Translations under genes and position numbers: made by a program
Shown here: positions 1 through 9,585 of the stretch, piece after piece
Numbering within the stretch: the first letter of the stretch is position 1
Layout: the number at the start of each line of letters is the position of its first letter
The notes under the pieces: generated by a model
Databases searched by the model: none
What the model was told of the DNA's origin: nothing
Seen by the model: only the letters and a program-made list of their open reading frames with translations
Assembly: GCA_029378245.1 (NCBI GenBank)
Contig: JARKIF010000017.1
Coordinates: 1-64,000 of the forward strand
DNA: 64,000 bases
Direction: 5' to 3'
Origin: Roridomyces roridus
Lineage: Eukaryota; Basidiomycota; Agaricomycetes; Agaricales; Mycenaceae

Positions 1-193
1 ACGCACATTTGACGGACTGGTCCAAGACAAAGACCACTGGGAATATTCGTGAGAGGCCGTGAAGAAAGGTTAAAGCGCAGGTCCAAGCGTAGGTCCGCGG
101 CGTGGAACAAATGACTGTCACGTGACGCGTCTTGAACAAAGGGTTCACAACCGTACGTTCAGTAATTCAAATATCCGATGGCACAGGGGTTAT

Positions 194-2276
194 CTACAAC
201 TTGGCCTTTTCAGGAACCGCAACCATCTCGCTGTTGACCCGAATCCGCTCCTGCACACCCTCCGCTCCCAGACCATCCAAAGCCGCGAGCTCCGCCAACG
301 AAACCTCTATCCCTCCCTCTGCGACCCACCGCGCAAAAGCAGCCTCATCAGTCCCGCCAGACGAAGCCGCCCAAATCGCATGCTCAAGCAGAAATACACC
401 CGCTGCCACCTGCGCGAAAAGCGAGAGGAGGGGCCGCCCCATGAGTGGATTGTACGTCTTGCGGAAGAAGCTAGGGAGCTGAGATAGCGCGTAGTTCAGG
501 CGTGGGAGGCCTGGTGTCTTGGGTCGGGCGGACGCAATCGTATTTTGTCCCCACTGACAGAAGTCCTCGATGACGCCTTTAACACGGCTTGCACGGATGA
601 GGTCGTGAGCGAGTACATCGACGGTGCCCTCCCAAATCCTTTCGACGAGTACATCTCGTATGAGTCTGAAATGTCAGTATATACTGTGAAGAATTAATCA
701 GAGTCTTCAACGTACCTCCCCATGCCCATTTCCTCCATATATCCTTGCCCGCCGAGCGCCGCCATACACTCTTCCATAGCCGGAACGGTCGTAAGTGCAG
801 CAAAAGCCTTGGTAGCAGGTGTCAACAGCCTCAATCTCCCTTCCTCCGCCGGACTCGCAACACCGCACTCGGCACGGCCCAACAAAACGACCACACCAAA
901 CACGAGATGCACTAACGCGCGGTAAAGGACGCTCACACGAGCCAGCGTCTCCATATGTGCGGGAACTCCACTAAGTAGCTTCCCGCCATCCACGGCACGT
1001 ACACCAGCATAGGCACGCGCGAGTGAGAGGCACCGTGTAAGCCCACCAACGGCCCCCACGGCGCAATGCATTCGCGTGATATTGAGGACTGGCACAATCT
1101 GTCTGACACCTGACCCAGCTGGGCCGATCAGCCATGCACGCGCACCGTTGAGAGAAAGTTCGGCAGTGGGGACTGCCTTGGTGCCGACTTTATTCTTGAG
1201 TCGGTGGAGTAAGATGTTGTTAGAGAGTGGGGTGGGAAATGGAGGGAGGCGGACGGGAACGAGGAAGAGGGAGAGGCCGCCAGTGCCATGGTGCGATTCA
1301 GAACGCGCGAGAGCGACGGACATATTGCCTTCTGCTGCGCTTGAGAACCACTTGAAGCCGTCAATGAGGTAGGCTGGGCCTAAATCGCCGGGTTGAGGGT
1401 CCACGGGGCGGGCAAGCGTCTCTATGCCCGAGACGTCAGAGCCGCCGCTGCTCTACGACGAATGTCAGTTTGCATGAGATAAAATAAAGCAACTCACCTC
1501 GGTCATCCATTGACCCGAAATGTACGCCTTTTCCGGATCGGGGCTGCTCTCATCGGAATACAACTCATACTTGTAGTTGAAACGCACCTAATCAAGCGTG
1601 GCAAGATCTCCTCTTTCATCTTTTCTGAGCCCGAAAGCTCCATGACTGTCGCATCTAAGTTAAATGTCGGAACGCCGATATTATGGCCCACGCACCTCGG
1701 GCGGCACCGTCGGTCATCCCATAGGGACACATTATCTATGGATCCCCAGAAAAACGTCAAATTTCACGGCGTCTCCAGGACTGCAACGCACCACATGGCA
1801 GTCACCGGTCATGAGAAGTAACTTTGCAAACGCATATACGCGATTGTGTTCTTGGAATTTGCGGGTGTACGGGATGCTGATGACGCCCTCCTTACAGGCA
1901 AACGTCTTGAGTGTCTTCCAGCCTTCGGAGACTTGTAGGACGTCTACTCGGTTACCCCAAGCGTCATATTGGGTCAGCGTGGGTTCCTTGACGAGTGGTG
2001 CCAGAGGGCGTATGGCTGAGAACGTTGAAGGATTAAAAAGAGAAAGGAAGAATGAAGAAGATGACTTGCTGGTAACGAGCTCATCTCCCAGGCGTATGAG
2101 GTCGGGCTCGATGGTCTCGAAAGCGCTGCGAGGACAGTTTGTTCACTATTAGTGTGGCCACGGGGCACGCACCTGGAAGGTAACAGCCGTTTCAACAGAC
2201 TGGGGAGGACCGGGTCGGTGAGGTATGGGTTCCCCGTGGGTGGTGGTTGTTGGTGGAATACTTGTTCGACGCGCAT
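194..2276 (-). CDS. AidB-like acyl-CoA dehydrogenase family protein
   Basis: This flavoprotein of the acyl-CoA dehydrogenase superfamily most resembles the AidB branch. The start is the ATG at 2276 (MRVEQVFHQQPPPTGNPY), which matches the AidB-type N-terminus 'VFNQ..P...NLY'. Short introns separate the exons; clear ones lie at about 1453-1497 (minus-strand GTGAGT...AG), about 1555-1595 and about 1648-1699. After splicing the flavin/substrate region reads GMTDGAAR, then ISGQWMTE, SGGSDVSG and DGFKWFSSA, all typical of AidB. A helical C-terminal domain follows with GGQGYMEE and RIWEGTVDVLAHDLIR. The last exon ends at the stop at 194-196. Known family roles are FAD-dependent acyl-CoA dehydrogenation or, for bacterial AidB, an alkylation-response role; the substrate here is unknown. 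No in-frame lesion was seen. It is divergent from the P-loop relic at 2672. Confidence 0.85.
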
Positions 2277-2671
2277 GGTGGTCGGAAGCAAGCTGGTTCC
2301 CGATCCGACTTAAATCCTGGTCGGGGTCCCCCCTCGGTGATCCGAGAATCCACGTAGGCCAACCAGACGCTTGAGGCCTGGGTGGGAGCGGGTGCTAACG
2401 CGCTAACGTCGCGGAGATGGTCGTGATACGGGAACAAAGACAATGATCCGATGATGGTGGCCTTAATCGGACTGCATTGATGATCCGCTCACTTTCTTCT
2501 TTTCCGCTTCCAAAACGACGGCTTGGAAGAAAGCCTCCTCCTCCCTGTCAACTTCTTTCTCAACTTGCTCTCCAAGGCTCCCTTCCACACGGACTCTGAT
2601 CAGTATCACGGTCCCGAAAAACTTCATAAAGTTCCTCGTCTGCAGTGACTCACTCGCCAACGCTCTTCTTC
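2277..2671. other. Divergent intergenic region
   Basis: This 395-bp spacer lies between the start codons of the AidB-like gene (minus) and the P-loop relic (plus), so it must hold both promoters. I see no clear TATA box. The last ~25 bp before 2672 (CTCACTCGCCAACG followed by CTTCTTC) are nearly repeated before the start of the 26.2-kb paralogue, so the duplication included the 5' leader. Confidence 0.5.
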
Positions 2672-3415
2672 ATGGCACCACCACCATTGTTCGGCGACGC
2701 AGAGGAGAAATACAGAATCCACATCGTCGGCAACTCTGGTAAGCCGCTGCGCACGGGACACCGCTCACGCCGCTGACACTCTCAGGAACGGGCAAGGCAA
2801 GTCCAGCAAATTCTGCTCTTGACACGGAGAAAAACTTCCCCTTAGAGCACCATCGGCGAGCGTCTCGCGAATCTCCTCGGCGTCCCCTCGACACACTCTT
2901 CTGGAAACCAGGCTGGGAACAATCCACTACCGAGGAGCTACAGGCCAACGTCCCTGCCGCGCTCGCCAACGCGCCCAACGGGTGGGTCGTAGGCGGAAAC
3001 TTTGCCAACAGAGTCGGCCCTATGCTCGAAGCTGTCTCAACGGATGTCATCTGTGAATTTCCTATCCTTCCACCATCCCCTTGTGATTACTAAACCACCA
3101 GGGCTGGACACGCCTCTCGCGCTCTACCTCCCCCGCCTCATCTGGCGAACCATTCTCCGTCTGCTTCGTCCCGCCCCACCATGCCAATCCGGTTGTAACG
3201 AACGCCTCACGGAAGTATTGTTTTCGAAAGACAGCATCATCTGGTGGTGCCTTTCGCAGCACTGGATTGTCCGGAGGCGCGAGGGCGAAAGGATGCAGAA
3301 AATTGGCGTCAGTTTCGGCACTGACGTTGACGGGCGGAGGATGCGTAGGCTTGGAGGCTGGGGCGGCGAGTTGCGGAGGTGGTTTGCGGAGGTGGAGAAG
3401 ATGGTTCAGAAGTAG
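2672..3415 (+). pseudogene. P-loop (adenylate-kinase-like) NTPase relic, copy 1
   Basis: Exon 1 (2672-2738) encodes MAPPPLFGDAEEKYRIHIVG and continues NS. An 11-nt micro-exon (2786-2796) supplies the middle of the Walker A motif, and exon 3 starts at 2846 with STIGERLANLLGVP. Spliced, the P-loop reads GNSGTGKSTIG. Intron 2739-2785 is GT-AG; intron 2797-2845 has a GC donor (GCAAGT). After GVP about 10 nt are missing relative to the paralogue at 26.0 kb, which reads GVPFISLDTYFY there. The frame shifts and then resumes as LDTLFWKPGWEQS, NAPNGWVVGGN, and a basic C-terminus RRMRRLGGWGGELRRWF ending at 3415. This suggests a small P-loop kinase/FlaR-like NTPase broken by one deletion. Its substrate is unknown. 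A rescuing extra intron at the lesion is unlikely because no splice sites fit. Confidence 0.75.
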
Positions 3416-3447
3416 CTCTAGATTTCTACGAATATATTGTTTTACAT

Positions 3448-3510
3448 GACTTTGGCGATCCAAATGGGAGGTACAGAGTGCGCATTGTGGGTAACTGCGG
3501 TGCGGCTCTC
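3448..3510 (+). pseudogene. P-loop NTPase relic, copy 3 (exon-1 fragment)
   Basis: Thirty-odd bases downstream of copy 1 the same exon-1 sequence recurs in a degenerate form. It translates as DFGDPNGRYRVRIVGNCG, against LFGDAEEKYRIHIVGNSG in copy 1. No start codon, P-loop exon or C-terminus follows; the sequence passes into a TA-rich run and then a tRNA-like segment. It is best read as the stump of a tandem duplicate. Confidence 0.6.
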
Positions 3511-3535
3511 TCTATATATATATACCTTCACCGAT

Positions 3536-3657
3536 GGTCTATAGGTGGACTCGAACCACCAACTCTCTCAGCGAATTTCGACAACGGACGATAACTGACG
3601 TCCTCCCGAATACCCATTTTTACACCTCAAACACGCATATGTTTCACTCGCATAGAC
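3536..3657 (-). other. tRNA-like segment with perfect pol III B box
   Basis: On the minus strand a perfect T-arm (GGTGG-TTCGAGT-CCACC) contains the B-box GGTTCGAGTCC at 3547-3557. The following TATAGAC can pair with GTCTATG at 3657-3651. No D-arm or clear anticodon arm lies between them, so I do not call a functional tRNA. It could be a decayed tRNA, a SINE head or an isolated TFIIIC site. Confidence 0.25.
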
Positions 3658-4049
3658 TCGAAACTCGTCAGAAACAGCAGGGAATTGAGCCAGGTACAAT
3701 GCTTCTGTGATGTACACACACACATGAGAAAATGAACAGGTGCGTGTGCATTGCACAACGAACATCGACTCCCTGATCTAATCGATCTCCGGCATCAATC
3801 CCACATCAAATTCCCAGCTTAATCCCAACTTCTTTTGGCAATTCCCATCCCAACCTCAAGCAGGTCATCTTATCACCATCCCAACAGGGACCCAATCCAA
3901 CCCTTCAAGCAGTTGCATCGAGTGGTATCCCTTGTAAAGATCGTGATCGACTCCACACGTGATGGCACCATCGCATGTAACTCCAATTGAACTCCAAGGA
4001 CATCGGTCCTCAGACGCTCCCAAAAACAGGGACAGCTATGGAAAAGAGG

Positions 4050-4057
4050 TATAAAAG
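4050..4057 (+). promoter_or_regulatory. TATA box of the secreted-protein gene
   Basis: TATAAAAG lies 113-120 bp upstream of the ATG at 4170 and is followed by a pyrimidine-rich leader (CTTCCTCCCCGTG, TCTCTTCTTC), as is common in strongly expressed fungal genes. Confidence 0.6.
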
Positions 4058-5084
4058 CAGCCTACTATTGGTGTACATCTCAATTCAAAAGTCCTTCCTC
4101 CCCGTGTCTTTCTCTCTTCTTCTTTTTCTTCAACCCTTTGTTCAATCAACATTCATCTGCACACCGAGCATGCTCGCCATTTCTTTCGTCCTTGCTGCAA
4201 TCCTCAGTCGTGTCGCTGTCTCTGCCCCCGCAGCCCGAGCACTAGTCTTTCCTCGAGACAACCCCTCGGACACAGACTTGCTTCTGTCCTGCCCGGGCGC
4301 TGCCGGCTCACCAGCCGTCGAACGCGCTGATCGTTGCACTCTGGTCAACATTGTCAACAACCCCGACACTCCGGTCACCACAAACGTCGGTGATGTGCAA
4401 AAAAAGTATGCTCCTTCTTCTTCTCCAATGTCCTATTAAACGCTCTTGAACGCAGCTGCGAAGGCGGCACCGACCCGATTATGCTCACTGTCGGCGGCGC
4501 AACGACCATCTCCTCCACCACCAGCGCTAACGTAGACGTCGGAGTGGACTTTGACGGCATCTCCATCGGGGGAGGGCTCAGCACCGGCTCAACCTCCTCC
4601 ACGACACAGTCTAATTCCACCTAGTGCACCTACGGAAAGCTGACTAATGGACCTCGATGGTGCCATTAGATGTTGTTTTGATGGGGCCTTAGAGGTCCTT
4701 GGCGGAGGCGGAGGGCAGTATGTAATGGCGTAGGGTTGTATTTTAGGCACATCCGACGCGTGTCGGATCCTCCGCTGGGCGGCTCGGGATCTCCGCCGGG
4801 AACTGGATGGTGCGCAGGCCTGCCCTGGGGCTACTTCACGCGTCAGGGACGCGTATTGCACGTGGAGTAGGGTGTGTGCAGCGAGTGCTGCAGCGGGAGA
4901 GCGTTGAGAGCGCGCTTTGGGCGGAATTTCGTGCTTAGGTTGGGTTGTACATTGGTCGTACACCAGCCGCTTGGACAGTTTGAGATGTTTATAAGGCAGG
5001 TTATCGTCTCCTGTGTTCAAATACTTCAAACTAGCAATTGAAAAAGGGCTGACCTTCTGCTATTTTCCGTACCTGGACCACAGT

Positions 5085-5724
5085 TAGGGTGTAGCACGAA
5101 TGGCGAATGTCACGAATATTTGTGGCTGTGTATTCGCGAATAACGAATATTCGTACTCGTGAATGGCTGTGGCTGTGCTATTCGCGCGAATGCGAATATC
5201 AGGTTTTGGAAAAGTCGATATTCGCGAATATTCGTCGGCTAATCCTGACTTGATCAACGTGATATCAGAGCTCAATTTGGAAGATTGATCCGTCGGCATC
5301 ACTCGGCATCACTCGGCCAAATCGGCTTGTTACTTGTACACACACATCAGTCAATAGCATATTTCATGCACAATGACACTTACCCAGTGATCCGTCTATT
5401 TTGGCATACCCTTCTGTCAATCTGTCAAGATTTGATTCCCATTGTGAGCTACCACCACTGGGCACTTGCTGGAAGGACATTTCAGACTACCCACACTGCT
5501 GCCTGAGGCTGATATAGTACTTTACCTGCAAATAGCTTGCAACCACCCACTTTAAATGAGTATTCAGAGGTGCTGAATCTGAATAATCACCACTCACAAA
5601 TATTCGCAAATACTGCTTACTAATACACGAATATTTGCCATCAATATTCGTGCGAATGCGAATATCAGTTTTCAAAGTTTGACGAATATTCATATTCACG
5701 AATATATATTTGTGCTACACTCTA
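5085..5724. mobile_element. Nested hAT-like MITE, 640 bp
   Basis: The ends are TAGGGTGTAGCACGAAT at 5085 and, reverse-complemented from 5724, TAGAGTGTAGCACAAAT. The target duplication ACCACAGT lies at 5077-5084 and 5725-5732. The outer thirds are AT-rich and packed with CGAATATTCG-type palindromes, so each end can fold back. TAGGG-type ends with an 8-bp TSD are characteristic of hAT MITEs. No coding sequence is seen. Its position inside the 3.6-kb element makes it the younger insertion. Confidence 0.8.
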
Positions 5725-7599
5725 ACCACAGTTGATAGATATAGCAATATAGGCTGTCCCACTTGTCAGTCGAACCCCCCCTGGATGAGACTGCCGTGAG
5801 CTACAGTGTTCAGTTGTACACAGCGGGCCTACCTCCGCCACCTCCGCCGACTCTGCCGCCGCCTTTGAGTCCCGGGCAATACGGCGTGCACGGCGTGTAA
5901 TGGGGGGTGCTGAGACGGACACTGCATTGGCAGGAGTGGGAGGGTCACCTGGGGGCAGCCGAGTAATCTAGAAATTCAATGTTTGCCAATTCATACAATC
6001 ATTGGGCTTTGTACAGATGTGTGGGATTGCAAATGCATCGTAATAGAGTGCCCAGTGCCCACTGGGATGAGATTTAGCTTGAATAATTGGGTCTCAGCCA
6101 GAGAAGGCAGCAACCTGCGCACCTCCGCCGGCGCCATGCGAGCACCTCCGCGAGGGGATGTAGTAGTACTATGCGGATAAACGCGACTGGATTGAATTCG
6201 AGAGCAGTCCATAGTATCTTGCAAGCGGGTTGAATTGAATTAGAGCGCAAACATGAAGCGGGAATGAAGGGAGCGGAGGTGCGAGGTGGCGGAGGTGGCG
6301 GTGGCAGAACTCTGTTCGCCCGGTTGAACACTCATATTATTTTGCTGAATGGAGTACTTTGTCCTTTAGCATAGATTGAACGATTGCTTGGCTATTGTCT
6401 GCCTCTGGTTGATATTTCAAACCAAGGGAAGTGCAATAGACACCTATTATTCCAAAAACACATAATCTCCACGCGTTGGTGGTGCTTCCCATGCTCCCGG
6501 GCTTAATCTCGGCATTTAGAGACACCTGAAAGGAAGAGGGGTGAATTCATAACCAAGAATTGATAGTTTCTGATATGTTCAAATATTCCGGAGGTTTGCA
6601 TAAATGGCGGAAGTGTGCCTTGCGGGAGCACAATACAGGATAGCAAGTTGTTCTTGGATTCAAAGAGATATCTGGATGGTATATGAGCTCCATTTGGGGC
6701 AGAGAATATATTTGGGGATCTAACAATAGAAGTTGACTACTTGAACACGAAATTGAACTGCGAACTTGTGTGCTTTCCGGTTGAAACAGTGCATTTAACT
6801 TGTATTCCGAAAACGAGCCTTGCAAATTAGACAGGCAACCCCGGGCGGCCCTACTGATGTTATCGTCGCTTATTCCGAGGCCAAATACCTTTGAAACGAT
6901 CTTATCGAGTGAGATCAAGACGATCCTCGGTTTTATTCACCTGCTGATTGGCTGATCAAAGATCTGCGAGAAGGTCCGAGGCGGTGTGATTGACACCTCC
7001 GCCTTCTTTTCACCACCACCGCCGCGCGAGCATCGTCCTAAGTTAGCTGGAATAGACCCCCATGGCCATAAATTTACAACCAAATTCATCCTCAGTCTTC
7101 CACAAGTCTTGCATTGGACTCTATCTTGGCTCAAATGATCACCATTCCCGACACCTCTGCCACCTCCGCCTCCGCTGCAACTTTGGATCACCTACCTTCC
7201 GTGACCAGACTTGGTTCTTTCCACAGCATCGAACCCGCGGCCAGTAAATACACTAAATTCGCTCTGTCCGGCTCACGGGTGGTACTGAAGAAGGTTCAGA
7301 GATCAAATGGATCGGCGCATTGTCGGCGCGCGTGGCGGAGGTACGTCAATACCCACTGACTATTTGCAACCTGGAATATCTGACTGTTCACTCACATCCA
7401 TGTTAGACAGGAACCAAGGTAAAAGTAGCTGAACAATGTAACCACCGGTCGATGACATTCTACGCCGTGATTCCTGTTGTGAAACCACCCTGCTTAGGCT
7501 TTGCCTTCCCCCCCCCTTCAGACTCAAACACTCAACCTTTACGAGTAGTGCGTGCACCGTGGTTCATGCAACCGGATACTGTACCTCTGCCACCTCTGC

Positions 7600-8090
7600 A
7601 AGCGGGCGGAGGTTCCGCCACAGACCGAAACCACCCTCCCGCCGCCCTTCTACTAGTACTACTGCACTGACAGCTGTGGAGTCAGCTCCACTCCCCGTGA
7701 GTACGTGTGTGTACGGCATGCGCTGAGGCCTCAATTCCGGCTGTATGCTACCCCCGCATGCGTAGATCCCGCCGCACATCAAAACTGCTTTCCACTCGCC
7801 CTCCCGCCGCCTTCTATGCAGCGCCCGGCGGCCCGACTCATACTCTAACGAGTGCGATGCATGGCATGCACAGTGACCCCAATTCCACCATGCATACTAC
7901 CCCTGCTTGCAGGCGGAGGTCCCGAAAACCACCCTCTCGCTTGGCTACCGCTCTCCTCCCATTGCACTCGACTTGCTGCTCGCACAACAGGTGTTCCCGA
8001 CACGTACCATGCCCCAAGGCAGGCCCAGACAATGTTCCTGCCCATGGTGGTGGTCCCAGAGCGCCCCGCGGAGGTTCCGATGCATGGCAG
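7600..8090. repeat. Degenerate ~150-bp tandem repeats in the 3.6-kb element
   Basis: Three diverged units start near 7601, 7760 and 7907. Each carries a GCGGAGGT(T/C)CCG-type or TCCCGCCGC sequence followed by AAACCACCCTC or a similar tract, then a T/C-rich or CATGC-rich part. They look like internal amplification of a subterminal motif rather than coding DNA. Confidence 0.4.
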
Positions 8091-8691
8091 ATGCACCCCA
8101 AAATAGCGCCCTGCGCCATCACCGCCATTACATACCTCCGCCGGGGACCTCTAAGGCCCCATCAAAACAACATCTAATGGGACCTTCGAGGTCCATTAGT
8201 CAGCAATCCGGAGGTACACTAGGTGTCTAATTCCACCATGATTACCATTCCGCCGGGCCGGCAATCTGTGATGACCATCAGCGTGATCAATCACAACCAG
8301 TCCGGCAATGTTCAAGTCAATTACGGGGATCGGGTGGACGATCATTTTATTGTGCGCATGTTTTGGAGTCTGAAATATAACGATAACTGACTTCAACGGA
8401 CCTGACCAGTGGTTCACGGGCACAGTTATCACGCAGTTGACTCCCACGAACCAAATTGCCTTCGATGTTCATGAAACTGCTTGTGGTGAGCACTGAGTCT
8501 TGATCGGGTTGAAGCCCCACATGGTATGATTTAACATTGTCCACAGGTACGGATCCTCTGGACCTGAGCAACACTTCTTGAAGGGATCTTGATTCAATCT
8601 TAGTTGATACCTAAATTTGTGGAGATAGTAATTGATTTACTTAATTCCCTGCTGCCAGTGTGCTCAATCGGGAGACAAAAAATCATAGCCT

Positions 8692-8748
8692 AGACCAGAA
8701 CCTGGTCTGTCTATGAATTGTCGATAGACACGACAATCATAGACAGAC
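8692..8748. other. Overlapping hairpins
   Basis: An 18-bp stem, GTCTGTCTATGA plus TTGTCG, lies at 8705-8723 with its complement at 8731-8748. It has one bulged A and a 7-nt loop. A second hairpin (AGACCAG/CTGGTCT, 8692-8708) overlaps its 5' arm, so the two are mutually exclusive. Function is unknown; it may be the remnant of a foldback element. Confidence 0.5.
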
Positions 8749-8788
8749 TGGTTACGAGTCTATACAGTCTGAGGCGGTGCTAACGATG

Positions 8789-9418
8789 GACGTCGCAGGA
8801 GAATGTGTCGGATCGGTGGCTGGGGAGGTTGGAAAGGTGGTTTGTAGATGTAGTGAGGATGCTTCATAGGGCTCCGACCCGGCCGTTGACGGCGACGGCC
8901 GTCATGGGAGGTCGGACGGGCCCCACCCGGCCGTCAGACCATGTTGCGAAGCCTCGAAACGGCCGGGTGGTACCCGTCAGACCCGTCACGGCCGTCATGA
9001 CGGGTCAGAGTGGTGTCAGCCCGTGCCTCCTGCTAAATCAACCATCAGATTGATGTCAACGTGAATGCGGGCAGTCAAAATCACGGCTTGGTACTGCGGA
9101 AGCCTCCAGAAGCGCAGTACGTGGCAGTAGTGGCCATTGAGAAGACTGCCGATGATCTGGATGCGCAATCGTGGAGTATCAAGTGATGCCGGCATCTCGG
9201 CATGGGTAATTAGCCGAGGACCCGTCGCGACCCGTCATGAGCCGTCGACGGACGGGGACGGGTGACCCGTCATGGCTCTAACCCGACCCGGACCCGGCCG
9301 TCAAAATTTTGGCTTCGAGCGCGAAACGGACGGCCCGGCACCCGTCACGACGGGTCGTCAACCCGTCATTTTGACGGTCGGGTCGGAGCCCTAATGCTTC
9401 AGAGAAGGTACTAAGTAG
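8789..9418 (+). pseudogene. P-loop NTPase relic, copy 4 (C-terminal fragment, split by a MITE)
   Basis: At 8789-8866 the nucleotides align, with small gaps, to the C-terminal exon of the other copies: GACGTCGCA, then GGTGGCTGGGGAGG and TTGGAAAGGTGG. The conceptual residues are DVAG, GGWGG and LERWFVDVVRM. The copy is then interrupted at ATGCTTCA by a 527-bp MITE and continues at 9394 as ATGCTTCAGAGAAGGTAC. No N-terminal part is present. Confidence 0.6.
8867..9393. mobile_element. hAT-like GC-rich MITE, 527 bp
   Basis: The ends are TAGGGCTCCGACCCGGCCGT at 8867 and, reverse-complemented from 9393, TAGGGCTCCGACCCGACCGT. The target duplication ATGCTTCA lies at 8859-8866 and 9394-9401. The interior is built from short palindromic words such as GACCCGTCATGACGGGTC and GACGGCCGTC, giving strong foldback potential. 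No coding capacity. It interrupts the C-terminal P-loop relic. Confidence 0.85.
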
Positions 9419-9585
9419 TTGACTCAACCAGACCTTTCCTCTCCAACGCGATAAATTCAACACTGGTGCAAATATCAAATACACTGCAGCCGCCATAGTC
9501 TGCCTCAGTTATTGTATTAACGTAGGCGCGGTATCCAAATGTAAACATGTAAACAACGTGCATGACATCTCGCGGTCAACAAGTA

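Larger units (their letters stand above)
4618..8225. mobile_element. Non-autonomous TIR transposon, 3.6 kb, 8-bp TSD
   Basis: Terminal inverted repeats of about 91 bp occupy 4618-4708 and 8135-8225. The left begins CACCTAGTGCACCT, and the reverse complement of the right begins CACCTAGTGTACCT; both contain GACTAATGGACCTCGA and TTAGATGTTGTTTTGATGGG. The target duplication TCTAATTC lies at 4610-4617 and 8226-8233. The interior has no recognisable transposase. It holds many copies of CACCTCCGCC or its complement (near 5830, 6117, 6275, 6992, 7155, 7332, 7600, 7910), degenerate repeats at 7600-8090 and a nested element at 5085-5724. An 8-bp TSD fits hAT or KDZ-type superfamilies. It is a non-autonomous derivative that presumably depended on a transposase encoded elsewhere. 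Confidence 0.85.
4170..8581 (+). pseudogene. Secreted-protein gene split by a transposon
   Basis: Exon 1 (4170-4405) starts with a signal-peptide-like MLAISFVLAAILSRVAVSAP, followed by a cysteine-containing stretch. Intron 4406-4455. Exon 2 encodes CEGGTDPIMLTVGGATTISS and TTQSNST before the 3.6-kb element at 4618-8225. It resumes at 8226 inside a duplicated TCTAATTC with MITIPPGRQSVMTISVINHN and GNVQVNYGDRVDDHFI. Intron 8352-8409, then WFTGTVITQLTPTNQIAFDV. Intron 8486-8546, then TDPLDLSNTS and stop. With the element and one target duplicate removed, the frame runs straight through. The pattern (CEGG...TVGG; IPPGRQ; GNVQVNYGDR) fits an uncharacterised secreted Agaricomycete family I have seen but cannot name functionally. 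As sequenced, a stop (TAG) at the element boundary truncates it. Confidence 0.75.

Noticed and set aside
4589..5029. Minus-strand 146-codon frame in the 3.6-kb element
   Set aside because: It overlaps the TIR, is low in complexity (proline/arginine-rich) and resembles no transposase. It is most likely a composition artefact.
5092..5720. CGAATATTCG repeats as a possible CRISPR or centromeric array
   Set aside because: The words are irregularly spaced palindromes confined within a TSD-flanked MITE. There are no uniform spacers.
7700..8230. Several overlapping frames of 80-156 codons
   Set aside because: They read through degenerate repeats and the right TIR in multiple frames at once, with no domain similarity.
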